Below the pieces are notes generated by a model. The model worked only from the letters and a program-made list of their open reading frames with translations, was not told the origin of the DNA and ran no database searches. A stretch of DNA of 53,310 nt from Porticoccaceae bacterium. Its GTDB lineage: Bacteria; Pseudomonadota; Gammaproteobacteria; Pseudomonadales; Porticoccaceae. The position numbers were made by a program, and so were the translations under genes. This document shows positions 42,855 to 51,263 of this stretch, in pieces (positions within the stretch are counted from its first letter, which is position 1; each line of letters begins with the position of its first letter). The DNA is taken from NCBI GenBank assembly GCA_019090225.1, contig JAHRWI010000172.1:1-53310 (forward strand). Reading direction: 5' to 3'.

Positions 42855-43673
42855 TCAGCTTACAGTAATGATCTTCGCAAAAACCTCTTCGTCGTCTAAA
42901 GCCTCCTGGCGAGCGCTTAAATCCAGCGACCCACACAGCGCCCGCAAAGGAACTTCCAGTACCTGCTCAGCATTGCTTAGTAAGAGCTGCTGGGCCTCCG
43001 CAGTCGGATGAATACCATCTTCCTGCATAAGCCTCTCGTGCTCTGCTACCCCGGTGAGAAAAAAATTTAGCAGGGCCACTTGTTCATCCCGTGCAACATC
43101 GGCAATGGCCTGTTCAAATAAACGCCGATAGGCTTCACCATAATTGGGCGGGATCAATATTCCCAGCAACACCGGCTCGGCACCTGACTCCCTCACTAAA
43201 CCTATCATTGTTTGAAAATTATGTTGCATTTGTGCGGGCGACAAACCCCGTAAACCATCATTACCCCCCAGCTCGATAACCACCAGGGCCGGTTTCAGTC
43301 GCGCCAGTAAGTCTGGCAAGCGAAGCAAGCCACCGGCCGTTGTCTCACCACTAACCGAGGCATTATGTACGGCGATATGAGGGCATTGTTGGTGTAATTG
43401 ATCCTCCAGCAAAGCGACCCAACCCGCCGACTTGTCAATACCGTACGCTGCACTGATACTGTCTCCCAGTACGAGCACACCACCGGCTAGCTCAGTAGGT
43501 GGTGACTCAGCCGCAAGCCGGTCAGAGGCCAGCGTTTCGCCGCTTTGCAAAACGCAGACCATAAACACCAGAGCAAAAGGCACTATGCCTAATAGCTTCA
43601 GAACCGAGCCTCGTATGGCTAAACTCCGAAAAACTAAACTCTGAAAAACTAAACCCTTAACAAAAGCCCTCAT
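42855..43673 (-). CDS. tesA: Arylesterase/lysophospholipase TesA (SGNH hydrolase)
   Basis: GDSIxA block LGDSISAAYG holds the catalytic Ser; block III GGNDGLRG has the Asn and DGIHPTAEAQ the Asp-His pair of the SGNH fold. A long N-terminal signal region (to about residue 53 from M1 at 43673) contains a repeated LVFQSLVFRSL segment created by a short DNA duplication. Start is ambiguous: ATG 43673 or ATG 43691, each with a purine-rich site 8 bases away. Divergent from ybbA; the two start codons overlap in CATG at 43671-43674. Confidence 0.92.
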   Translation of the reverse strand: MRAFVKGLVFQSLVFRSLAIRGSVLKLLGIVPFALVFMVCVLQSGETLASDRLAAESPPTELAGGVLVLGDSISAAYGIDKSAGWVALLEDQLHQQCPHIAVHNASVSGETTAGGLLRLPDLLARLKPALVVIELGGNDGLRGLSPAQMQHNFQTMIGLVRESGAEPVLLGILIPPNYGEAYRRLFEQAIADVARDEQVALLNFFLTGVAEHERLMQEDGIHPTAEAQQLLLSNAEQVLEVPLRALCGSLDLSARQEALDDEEVFAKIITVS

Positions 43674-44481
43674 GAATAAAATTCCCGACATTAATCAAGC
43701 CTCGTCTGAGACATCAAATTTGAAAACACCTCTACAATCAGAACCACTTTTGCAAACCCAGCCGCTTCTAGTAGCCGAGTCCCTGGGTAAAACCGTACCC
43801 GGCCCCGATGGCGAACTCACCTTGCTCGAAGGCATTGATTTTACCCTATCCCCCGGCCAAAGCGTGGCCATTACCGGCCCTTCTGGGAGTGGCAAATCGA
43901 CCTTGCTGGGTTTACTGGCGGGACTCGACACGCCCACATCAGGGCAAGTCTTGCTTGAGGGCAAGCCATTCAGCCAGCTTGATGAGGATGGCCGGGCCAT
44001 TCGGCGTGGACAACTTTGCGCCTTTGTGTTCCAGCATTTCCACCTGGTCAACGATTTAAACGCCCTGGAAAATGTCATGCTGCCCCTGGAGCTCAAGGGT
44101 GCCGCCAACCCGAAAGTCACTGCCAGTCACTGGCTGGAACGAGTTGGTCTGGAGCATCGACTCAAGCATTTCCCCTCTACGCTCTCCGGTGGGGAACAAC
44201 AGCGTGTTGCTCTGGCCCGGGCCTTTGCTGTACAGCCGCGCTTACTCTTTGCCGACGAACCCACGGGCAGTCTGGACCATGCCAATGGCGGACGCATCGG
44301 GGAGTTATTATTCGATCTGAATCGCGAAACCGGCACCGCCCTGGTACTGGTCACCCACGACGAACAACTGGCCGGGCGTTGCCAGCGCCACCTGCAACTG
44401 GAAGAAGGTCGTCTTTTTGAAAAGCCGGAGCCCGGTCCCGTAAGTACGAAGGAAATAAGCGCCAGGGACGCTGCCCCATGA
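43672..44481 (+). CDS. ybbA: ABC transporter ATP-binding protein YbbA (LolD type)
   Basis: Walker A GPSGSGKST (69-77), signature LSGGEQQRVALARAF, Walker B LLFADEPTGSLDH and the VTHDEQLA switch are intact. This matches the LolD/MacB-type family, and the place beside tesA and a large FtsX permease matches E. coli ybbA-ybbP-tesA. The first 33 residues are a Ser/Leu/Gln-rich extension with no clear role, and the ribosome site before 43672 is weak, so a start further in is possible. Its stop overlaps the next ATG. Confidence 0.92.
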   Translation: MNKIPDINQASSETSNLKTPLQSEPLLQTQPLLVAESLGKTVPGPDGELTLLEGIDFTLSPGQSVAITGPSGSGKSTLLGLLAGLDTPTSGQVLLEGKPFSQLDEDGRAIRRGQLCAFVFQHFHLVNDLNALENVMLPLELKGAANPKVTASHWLERVGLEHRLKHFPSTLSGGEQQRVALARAFAVQPRLLFADEPTGSLDHANGGRIGELLFDLNRETGTALVLVTHDEQLAGRCQRHLQLEEGRLFEKPEPGPVSTKEISARDAAP

Positions 44482-46922
44482 TTAAAGCCTGGTTACGGCC
44501 CTGGCGGGACAGGGCCTTTCAGTTACTTGCCCTCGCAATCATCATTGCAGGCTTTGCCCTCTCCTCGATCATTTTATTGCACGCCGAACTGGAGCAGCGC
44601 TTTGCCGTGCGCACCGCTGAAATGCTCGGCGGCGAACTGACCTTAACCGGCACCCGCGCACCGGAACCCGACCAGCGTGAATTATTGAAAAACAAGCCTA
44701 TCGCCACGGTGGTCGACTTCTCTACCGTGCTGGTTCACAACGATGAACTACTGCTGGTCAGCGCCCGCGCGGTAGACGATCACTATCCCTTGTACGGCCA
44801 AATGCAAACGGCCCAGGGTCGTTTTGACAAAGCCCAGGCCGCACCTCAAGGCCCTTCGCCCGGCGAGCTGTGGGTTGCTGATCAAGTGCTTGATCGCCTA
44901 AACGTTAAACCCGGCGACAGGCTGGCGATTGGCAGTAAAGAACTCCTGCTCAGCGCGGTGATCCGACAACTGCCGGACCAAAGTGCGGGTTTTTATAGCA
45001 TGAGTCCGCGTATCGTTTTTAATGCTAAAGATTTGGCCTCGACCGGAGTGCTCGGCCCCGGCACGCGGATCACCTACCGCCAAATGATTAGTGGCGACGC
45101 TGCCACTATCGCCAAATTACAGGACAATCTCGACGCTACATTGAGGCCGGACCAACGGCTGGAAGACATCGAAAATGCCGCCGTGCGTTCCATGGGCCCT
45201 CTGCGGCAATTAACCCTGTGGGCCAACCTGGCGGTCTTGCTGGTTGCCATGTTATGCGGCGCGACGATTTATTTGGCCACCTCTGAGCGCGTGGCTCGGC
45301 GAGCGCGGCTAGCAGGTTTGTTACGCAGCTTCGGCGCACCCCGCCGCCAGATCATCTCGCGACTGCTGGGCGCAGAATTTATCGCCATACTGCCCGCCTC
45401 CGCCGCCGGTAGCCTGCTCAGCATCGGCTTAATCACGATCATTCACCAAAGCCTCGACTGGCAGGGTTCACTGGCTGCCACCGGCGTTCAATGGCTGACC
45501 ATCCTGATTGCACCCCTGGTGCTGTGGCTGGCCTTCGCCCTGCCCCGCTTGACCGCGCTAATCCGTGTCCCGGCCATAGACATACTCAATCAACGCAATA
45601 AAGCCAAACCCCTGTCGACCAATATCGAGCTGACCGCCGCCCTGGGCGCGCCGGTGCTGCTGGCAGGGTTTTTAACCAGCTCGCTGGCTGACCTGGGCAA
45701 CCTGCTTGTTCTATTAGTCGTTTTAGGTGCAGGCTTACCTGCTCTACTTTGGCCACTGCTAAAAGGGCTTGATTTAATCAGCGGCAAATTACCCCTGGCT
45801 TCTCGCCTGGCGCTACGCCGCCTGAGCCGCCGACCAGCACTGACCCTACCCCTGCTGGCAGCTTTAACCATGGCCATGGCGGTGATCGCCCTGGCCGGTC
45901 AAACCGGCAATCAGTTGCTCGACGAATGGCGCTCACGTCTGCCCGAGCAAGCACCCAATCATTTCGTGCTCAATCTGTTTGAAAAAGATTTCCAGGTCTT
46001 TAATCAATGGCTGGATAAACAAGAGGCCGTCACCCAACCCCTCTATCCCATTGTGCGGGGCCGCCTGACCGAAATTAATGGCGTGCCTGTGAGCCAGGCC
46101 GTCACCAAAGAAAAAGAAAACCGCAACGAAGCCCTGAACCGCGACCTGGCGCTGACCGAAGCCGCCGACATGCTGGCCAGCAACAAAATTAATTCCGGTG
46201 CCTGGCACCCGGCAAAGAATACTGTCTCCGTAGAACAGGAACTGGCCGATCGACTGGGCCTAAAACTGGGCGACAAACTCATGTTTATCACCAGTCGCGG
46301 CTCGGTGAATACGGAAATCGCCAGCCTGAGAGAAGTCGACTGGGATACCTTTGAACCCAATTTTTATTTTATGTTTGCACCCGGTGGCCTGGCCGAACAG
46401 GACATCACCTGGTTAACCGGCTTCTGGTTGCCAGACGGCGACGGCAAGCGCCTGGCCGAACTGATGATGCAACTGCCGCATATCACCCTCCTCGACGTAA
46501 ATACCCTGTTAAATAAAGCTAATGAAATTATTGGCCAGGCCAGCGGCGCCACCGCCTTGCTCGCCGTGCTGCTGATGATCGCCGCAGTCCTGGTGCTCAC
46601 CGCCGCACTGCTCGGCGGTCAGGCTCAAAGGGGTCGGGATAACGCGCTGCTGCGCACCCTCGGCGGAGACCGCGCTTTGCTTTACCGTGTCACATGGGCG
46701 GAATTTATTACTCTCTGTGGATCTGCAGGCCTAGCCGCGACTATTATAATTTTTTCAGCACTCTACCCACTCACCGCCCAATTGCTGAATGACACACCTA
46801 CGCTGTCATACTGGCAGTTGACACCACTGCTAATTGGTATCGTAGTCGCCAGTATTGGTGTGCTCGCCAGTCGCGGAGCTTTGAATATTCCGGCCCTGAG
46901 TTTATTGCGGGATGAAAGCTAG
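44478..46922 (+). CDS. ybbP: FtsX-like ABC permease YbbP
   Basis: An 814-aa permease of the MacB/FtsX superfamily. One helix lies at the N-terminus, then a periplasmic MacB-like domain (about 35-245). The first set of helices spans about 250-350, extra helices about 385-480, and a second periplasmic domain follows to about 690. The final three helices reach 800. It pairs with YbbA; the substrate is unknown. The ATGA overlap with ybbA couples translation. Confidence 0.92.
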   Translation: MIKAWLRPWRDRAFQLLALAIIIAGFALSSIILLHAELEQRFAVRTAEMLGGELTLTGTRAPEPDQRELLKNKPIATVVDFSTVLVHNDELLLVSARAVDDHYPLYGQMQTAQGRFDKAQAAPQGPSPGELWVADQVLDRLNVKPGDRLAIGSKELLLSAVIRQLPDQSAGFYSMSPRIVFNAKDLASTGVLGPGTRITYRQMISGDAATIAKLQDNLDATLRPDQRLEDIENAAVRSMGPLRQLTLWANLAVLLVAMLCGATIYLATSERVARRARLAGLLRSFGAPRRQIISRLLGAEFIAILPASAAGSLLSIGLITIIHQSLDWQGSLAATGVQWLTILIAPLVLWLAFALPRLTALIRVPAIDILNQRNKAKPLSTNIELTAALGAPVLLAGFLTSSLADLGNLLVLLVVLGAGLPALLWPLLKGLDLISGKLPLASRLALRRLSRRPALTLPLLAALTMAMAVIALAGQTGNQLLDEWRSRLPEQAPNHFVLNLFEKDFQVFNQWLDKQEAVTQPLYPIVRGRLTEINGVPVSQAVTKEKENRNEALNRDLALTEAADMLASNKINSGAWHPAKNTVSVEQELADRLGLKLGDKLMFITSRGSVNTEIASLREVDWDTFEPNFYFMFAPGGLAEQDITWLTGFWLPDGDGKRLAELMMQLPHITLLDVNTLLNKANEIIGQASGATALLAVLLMIAAVLVLTAALLGGQAQRGRDNALLRTLGGDRALLYRVTWAEFITLCGSAGLAATIIIFSALYPLTAQLLNDTPTLSYWQLTPLLIGIVVASIGVLASRGALNIPALSLLRDES

Positions 46923-46924
46923 TC

Positions 46925-46943
46925 GGCCAATTTCAAATTGGCC
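46925..46943. terminator. Perfect GGCCAATTT/AAATTGGCC inverted repeat
   Basis: Nine-base arms (46925-46933 and 46935-46943) lie 2 bases after the ybbP stop, in a gap between converging genes. There is no T-run after the stem. It may be a 3'-end hairpin. A similar palindrome occurs at 48202-48218. Confidence 0.5.
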
Positions 46944-47019
46944 AGAGAGTACTGAGCTAAGTTCCCCCCAATTGATCCAAAGATGAGGGACATTCCAAGA
47001 TCTAAGCTCGGATACTCTA

Positions 47020-47592
47020 CTATTCTTCCAGATCTTCAGCGGTAGGTGACAGTTCGCCAAACTCTCCTCCTGTAGGTAATGCAGGCTTGAAGTCGATATG
47101 GCAACCCTCGCAGATTTTTACAATTTCATCACCAACTGTAGATATTTTTTTAAGATCCCGCGCTTTGACGGCTACAACCGCGCTCGCGCCAACGTCGCGC
47201 AGCTGATCTGCCCACTGCTTCCAGCCTTTCTTGCTAGTCCATTCGTTATCCATAGGCCCTGTACCCGGCACACTCAACAAAGCGCCGCCAAGCTCAAGCT
47301 GCACGGCCCGACGCTCTAGCTCGCGCCACTCCTTGTCGGTTTCCGGATTATGCCAGGCTGCTACCCATAAGGGATCCGCAGCCTGATTAATCATAGCTAC
47401 CATCACTGTGTTTAGACTTACAGGCAAACGCACCACCGCCTGAGCAGGTTGAGCGGTTAACTCCATTGGAGCTACAGAGACCGGTTCGGCCTCAATCGTA
47501 GGCACCTTTTGCTCTGAACAAGCAGTAGCTAACAGTAGACTGGTACCTGCCAGGATCAGGCAGCTGTTACAAATTTTCTGGATTTTTTTCAT
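47020..47592 (-). CDS. Cytochrome c'-like haem lipoprotein
   Basis: Lipobox LATAC with Cys at residue 25. A Pro/Glu-rich spacer follows. The mature part looks all-helical, with a haem-binding motif C161-E-G-C164-H165 close to the C-terminus, as in the cytochrome c' family of four-helix bundles. An axial Met or His is not evident. It probably sits at the outer or inner membrane facing the periplasm; electron partners are unknown. The tail is acidic. Confidence 0.78.
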   Translation of the reverse strand: MKKIQKICNSCLILAGTSLLLATACSEQKVPTIEAEPVSVAPMELTAQPAQAVVRLPVSLNTVMVAMINQAADPLWVAAWHNPETDKEWRELERRAVQLELGGALLSVPGTGPMDNEWTSKKGWKQWADQLRDVGASAVVAVKARDLKKISTVGDEIVKICEGCHIDFKPALPTGGEFGELSPTAEDLEE

Positions 47593-48341
47593 TCTTCTTA
47601 GTCCCCACTATTAAGAAACTTCTGATCGGGCAAAAACGTAACACAGAGCAAATACATAATAAATGACTCCAATCATGTCTTGGCTGATTATTTGGGTACT
47701 AGCTCGACCCTCGTGCGAGACCGGGGTTTTTAATCATGACAAAATTATAACGGTATCTCTGGCAGACTTATGTGAAAAACCAGTTTCACGACTTTAATCC
47801 TCACGCTTACTTCTAGCAATGCAACAGTGTGAATGTGCTTTTTCATAAAACAGCGATCTTTATGGCATTAATAAAATGTCAAGCCTGGACAAGATTCCTT
47901 GTCAATATCTTAGTGATCGTCATGAATTTGAAGAGGTACTCTCGGCCATTAAATCGACATTCAAATCGCAACTATCCGCTGAGCTCTAAAAGATCAATCC
48001 CCTCGCTTATCGGGTGCTAAAGTATTCAGCAAACTAAACCTTGCTGCTTGTTACTGGGCATCACTGCTGCCTCCTCACGCTGACAAGTAAACCCCATTAC
48101 CAACAAAATTCAAAAAACAACGATAGAGCCGCTAAGGCATCGTGGTGTCGGAATACAGATAAGACCGCATTTCAGCTTGCCGGGCGACACACCGAATCAT
48201 CGGCCAATATAATTGGCCTATAATAAGCAAACTAAATACTATTCAAGCTAGTCTGCAAGTCCGAGTCAGGCACCGGGCCTTCGCTAAATCAACCACCTCT
48301 TTAACACCAACACTACGCACCTAAATTTGAAGGTATAAGTA
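47593..48341. other. 749-base gap with no convincing gene
   Basis: Between the haem lipoprotein (minus) and the flavoprotein (plus). A 37-codon ORF at 47876-47989 encodes a plausible acidic peptide (MSSLDKIPCQYLSDRHEFEE and on) but has no ribosome site. A palindrome GGCCAAT-ATA-ATTGGCC occurs at 48202-48218. Overall AT-rich, with no tRNA or recognised regulatory element. It may include a decayed gene. Confidence 0.5.
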
Positions 48342-49967
48342 ATGACAGAACCGAATAAGCAACTCAGCCAGACCAACGCCTCAACTCACCTCGATGCCCT
48401 TATCGTCGGCGCGGGCTTTGCCGGGTTATATATGCTGCACAAACTTCGTGAACAAGGCCTGACGGCGCGAATCTATGAGGCAGGTAGCGGCCCGGGAGGT
48501 ACCTGGTTCTGGAATCGTTATCCCGGTGCACGGGTCGATATTGAGAGCATGCAATATTCCTATCAATTCTCGGAAGAACTCCAGCAGGAGTGGGAGTGGT
48601 CGGAGCGCTACGCCCCCCAAGCGGAACTGCTAGACTACATCAACCATGTGGTTGAGCGTTTTGATTTGGCTAGAGATATTCAGTTCAACACCCGGATAGA
48701 CTCTGCCCTTTTTGATGAAGCCAACAATCTGTGGCAGGTCTCCGCGAGCAATGGCGATAAGCTCAGCGCCAAATATTGCATTATGGCTACCGGTTGTTTA
48801 TCTGCCGCCAACAAGCCCGATATTCCAGGCCTTAGCTCGTTTACTGGCCCGGTTTACCATACTGGCGAGTGGCCCCATGAAGCGGTGGATTTCACAGGCA
48901 AGCGGGTTGGTATTATCGGTACGGGGTCATCCGCTATCCAGGCAATTCCGATCATTGCTGAGCAGGCGGATCATTTAACGGTCTTTCAGCGTACGCCAAA
49001 TTTTTCCGTACCCGCCCACAATAAAGCCCTTGACCCTAACTACATCACAGACATCAAACAAAACTACACGGCCTTGCGGGACAGAGGCAAACAGGGATTC
49101 ACCGCTTTTGATACGCAATCGAATGAAAAAGCAGCGACAGAAATGACCGCAGAGGAAATCAAAGCTGAACTGAACAAACGTTGGCAAATGGGCGGATTAA
49201 ATTTTTACGGCGGATTTGCAGATTTCATGGTCAACCAGGAGACCAATGACATGATTGCTGATTTCGTTCGCGAAAAAATTGCTCAAAAAGTTAGCAATCC
49301 CGAAACCGCCAAATTACTCTCACCGAAAACCGTATTTGCCTGCAAACGCTTGTGCGCAGACACCGGTTATTTTGAAACCTACAATCGCGATAACGTGACT
49401 TTGGTGGATATCAGCAAGGCGGGCATTTCCACCATCACCCCAGAAGGCCTTAAGGTCGGTGACGATGCGTACACCTTTAACTGTCTGGTCTTTGCCACGG
49501 GCTTTGATGCCATGACCGGCTCATTGAATAAAATCGATATTCGCGGTATCGATGGTAAAACTTTGAAAGACAAATGGGCTGCGGGGCCTCGCACCTATTT
49601 GGGCCTGTGCTCAGCGGGCTTCCCTAATTTGTTTACCATCAGCGGGCCAGGCAGCCCCTCCGTGTTTACCAATATGATCACATCCATCGAACAGCATGTG
49701 GAATACATCAGTGACATTATTACTTATCTGGACGAGCACAAGCTATCGACCATAAACGCCACCGAGGAAGCCGAAGATGCCTGGGTGAATCACGTTAATG
49801 AAGTCGCCGATGGCACACTGTTGAACTCCTGTAGCTCCTGGTACCTGGGCGCAAACATCCCCGGTAAAGAAAGGGTATTTATGCCTTACATCGGTGGCTT
49901 TCCGCCCTATGTAGAAAAATGCGAGGAGGTTGCGGAAAGGGGCTATGAAGGGTTTACGTTGGCCTAA
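48342..49967 (+). CDS. Baeyer-Villiger-type flavin monooxygenase
   Basis: An FAD-binding GAGFAG at residues 23-28, a GPGGTWFWNRYPGARVD stretch, the BVMO fingerprint F167-TGPVY-H173-TGEWP and an NADPH-binding GTGSSA at 193-198 identify a class B flavoprotein monooxygenase of 541 aa. Such enzymes insert oxygen next to a ketone using NADPH and O2; the substrate is not predictable. GAAGG lies 8 bases before the ATG. It stands alone on its strand. Confidence 0.92.
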   Translation: MTEPNKQLSQTNASTHLDALIVGAGFAGLYMLHKLREQGLTARIYEAGSGPGGTWFWNRYPGARVDIESMQYSYQFSEELQQEWEWSERYAPQAELLDYINHVVERFDLARDIQFNTRIDSALFDEANNLWQVSASNGDKLSAKYCIMATGCLSAANKPDIPGLSSFTGPVYHTGEWPHEAVDFTGKRVGIIGTGSSAIQAIPIIAEQADHLTVFQRTPNFSVPAHNKALDPNYITDIKQNYTALRDRGKQGFTAFDTQSNEKAATEMTAEEIKAELNKRWQMGGLNFYGGFADFMVNQETNDMIADFVREKIAQKVSNPETAKLLSPKTVFACKRLCADTGYFETYNRDNVTLVDISKAGISTITPEGLKVGDDAYTFNCLVFATGFDAMTGSLNKIDIRGIDGKTLKDKWAAGPRTYLGLCSAGFPNLFTISGPGSPSVFTNMITSIEQHVEYISDIITYLDEHKLSTINATEEAEDAWVNHVNEVADGTLLNSCSSWYLGANIPGKERVFMPYIGGFPPYVEKCEEVAERGYEGFTLA

Positions 49968-50045
49968 GCCTGCAGGCCCCTATCGAAATATCCGGAGTTA
50001 TTTTAGCCGCATAAATACTCAGCACCTTAACAGGCCGCCTTAGAA

Positions 50046-51263
50046 TTACTTCTTGAGGTGGCCCTTTTCAATGTAACGCATTAAGGGTTTAAAGGTCGTG
50101 CCCTGCACCAGTAGACTAAATATCACCACGCCAAACACCATGGACTGTATGGTCCACCAGTAAGGCAGCGATACCGGTAGTGAGAGAACCAGCGCGATGG
50201 CGATGGCACCTCGCAGACCACCCCAGAACAACAGCACCTGCCAGACGCCGGATATGGGCCGCAGCATCGGTTTTGTTAACAGACCACAAAAGCCTACAGC
50301 TAGCGCTCTTGCAGCTAAGGCTGCTCCTATGGCAATGACCATCGCTAGCCATTGTTCCCGAAACATATTCCAGGTAATGACCAGGCCCATCAAGACAAAT
50401 AGCAGGCTGTTGAAGAGTAGCCCCAACCAGCTCCAGGTGTCGGCGATACCCGATAAAAACGTGGTTTCCTGCTCCCGTAACGCAATGCGCGCCACCAGAG
50501 CGCTGGCAACAATAGTCATAATGCCCGAGACATGGAGTAACTCTTCGGCCAGATAAAAACCGCCAAAGGCGGTAAAAACCAGTACCACGCTAGTGGCAGG
50601 AACCTTGCCCAATAGCAAAACCACGATTGCGGCCACCAGGCCCAGCAGTGCACCGAGCACCAGACCACCGAGAAATACCGTGCCAAAAAACACCAGATGG
50701 TTGGACGACTCCGCCATACTCCCGGTCGCAAAACTAAACACAATAACGAACAGCACCACAGCCGCGCCATCGTTAAAAAGACTCTCGCCCTCAAATAATG
50801 TGCCGAGATCAGCCGGTGCATTTAAGGTTTTTAATTGTGAGACCACCGCAATGGGGTCGGTTGCCGCCAGAATCGCTCCGGTCAGCAAGGCAGCTATCCA
50901 CGGGAAACTCGTGGGGTGGCCAACGCCCAAATACACCAGGCCTGCGGTAACAAAACAACTTACCAGCACGCCGAGGGTAGCCAGCAGCATAATGGGACTC
51001 AACCAACGCTTCAGCAAAGCAGGGTCAAGATGCCATGTTGCTTCAAATATCAACACGGGCAGAATGACAAAGAACACCAGGTCTTGCAGGCTATGGGCGC
51101 GTATGCCTGTGTCAATGCCCAGTAAAGGCACGGCCCAGCCAGCGAGCATTCCAGCGCCAAGACAAGCCAGGGTCAGATCGAGCCGTAACAGGCGGTGAAT
51201 CAGCATGCCGATAATAGCGACGCCGCTAAGAAATAGTATTTGGCCAATTAGTTCGGGAATCAT
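50046..51263 (-). CDS. CPA1-family Na+/H+ antiporter (NhaP type)
   Basis: A 405-aa polytopic membrane protein with about 12 hydrophobic segments. The conserved stretches LAATDPIAVVSQLK, EGESLFNDGAAVVLF (ND in the ion site) and FWGGLRGAIAIALVLSL match the NhaP/CPA1 family. It exchanges Na+ or K+ for H+ across the inner membrane. It lacks a long cytoplasmic C-terminal regulatory tail. Its ATG overlaps the stop of the upstream FMN enzyme (ATGA). Confidence 0.92.
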   Translation of the reverse strand: MIPELIGQILFLSGVAIIGMLIHRLLRLDLTLACLGAGMLAGWAVPLLGIDTGIRAHSLQDLVFFVILPVLIFEATWHLDPALLKRWLSPIMLLATLGVLVSCFVTAGLVYLGVGHPTSFPWIAALLTGAILAATDPIAVVSQLKTLNAPADLGTLFEGESLFNDGAAVVLFVIVFSFATGSMAESSNHLVFFGTVFLGGLVLGALLGLVAAIVVLLLGKVPATSVVLVFTAFGGFYLAEELLHVSGIMTIVASALVARIALREQETTFLSGIADTWSWLGLLFNSLLFVLMGLVITWNMFREQWLAMVIAIGAALAARALAVGFCGLLTKPMLRPISGVWQVLLFWGGLRGAIAIALVLSLPVSLPYWWTIQSMVFGVVIFSLLVQGTTFKPLMRYIEKGHLKK

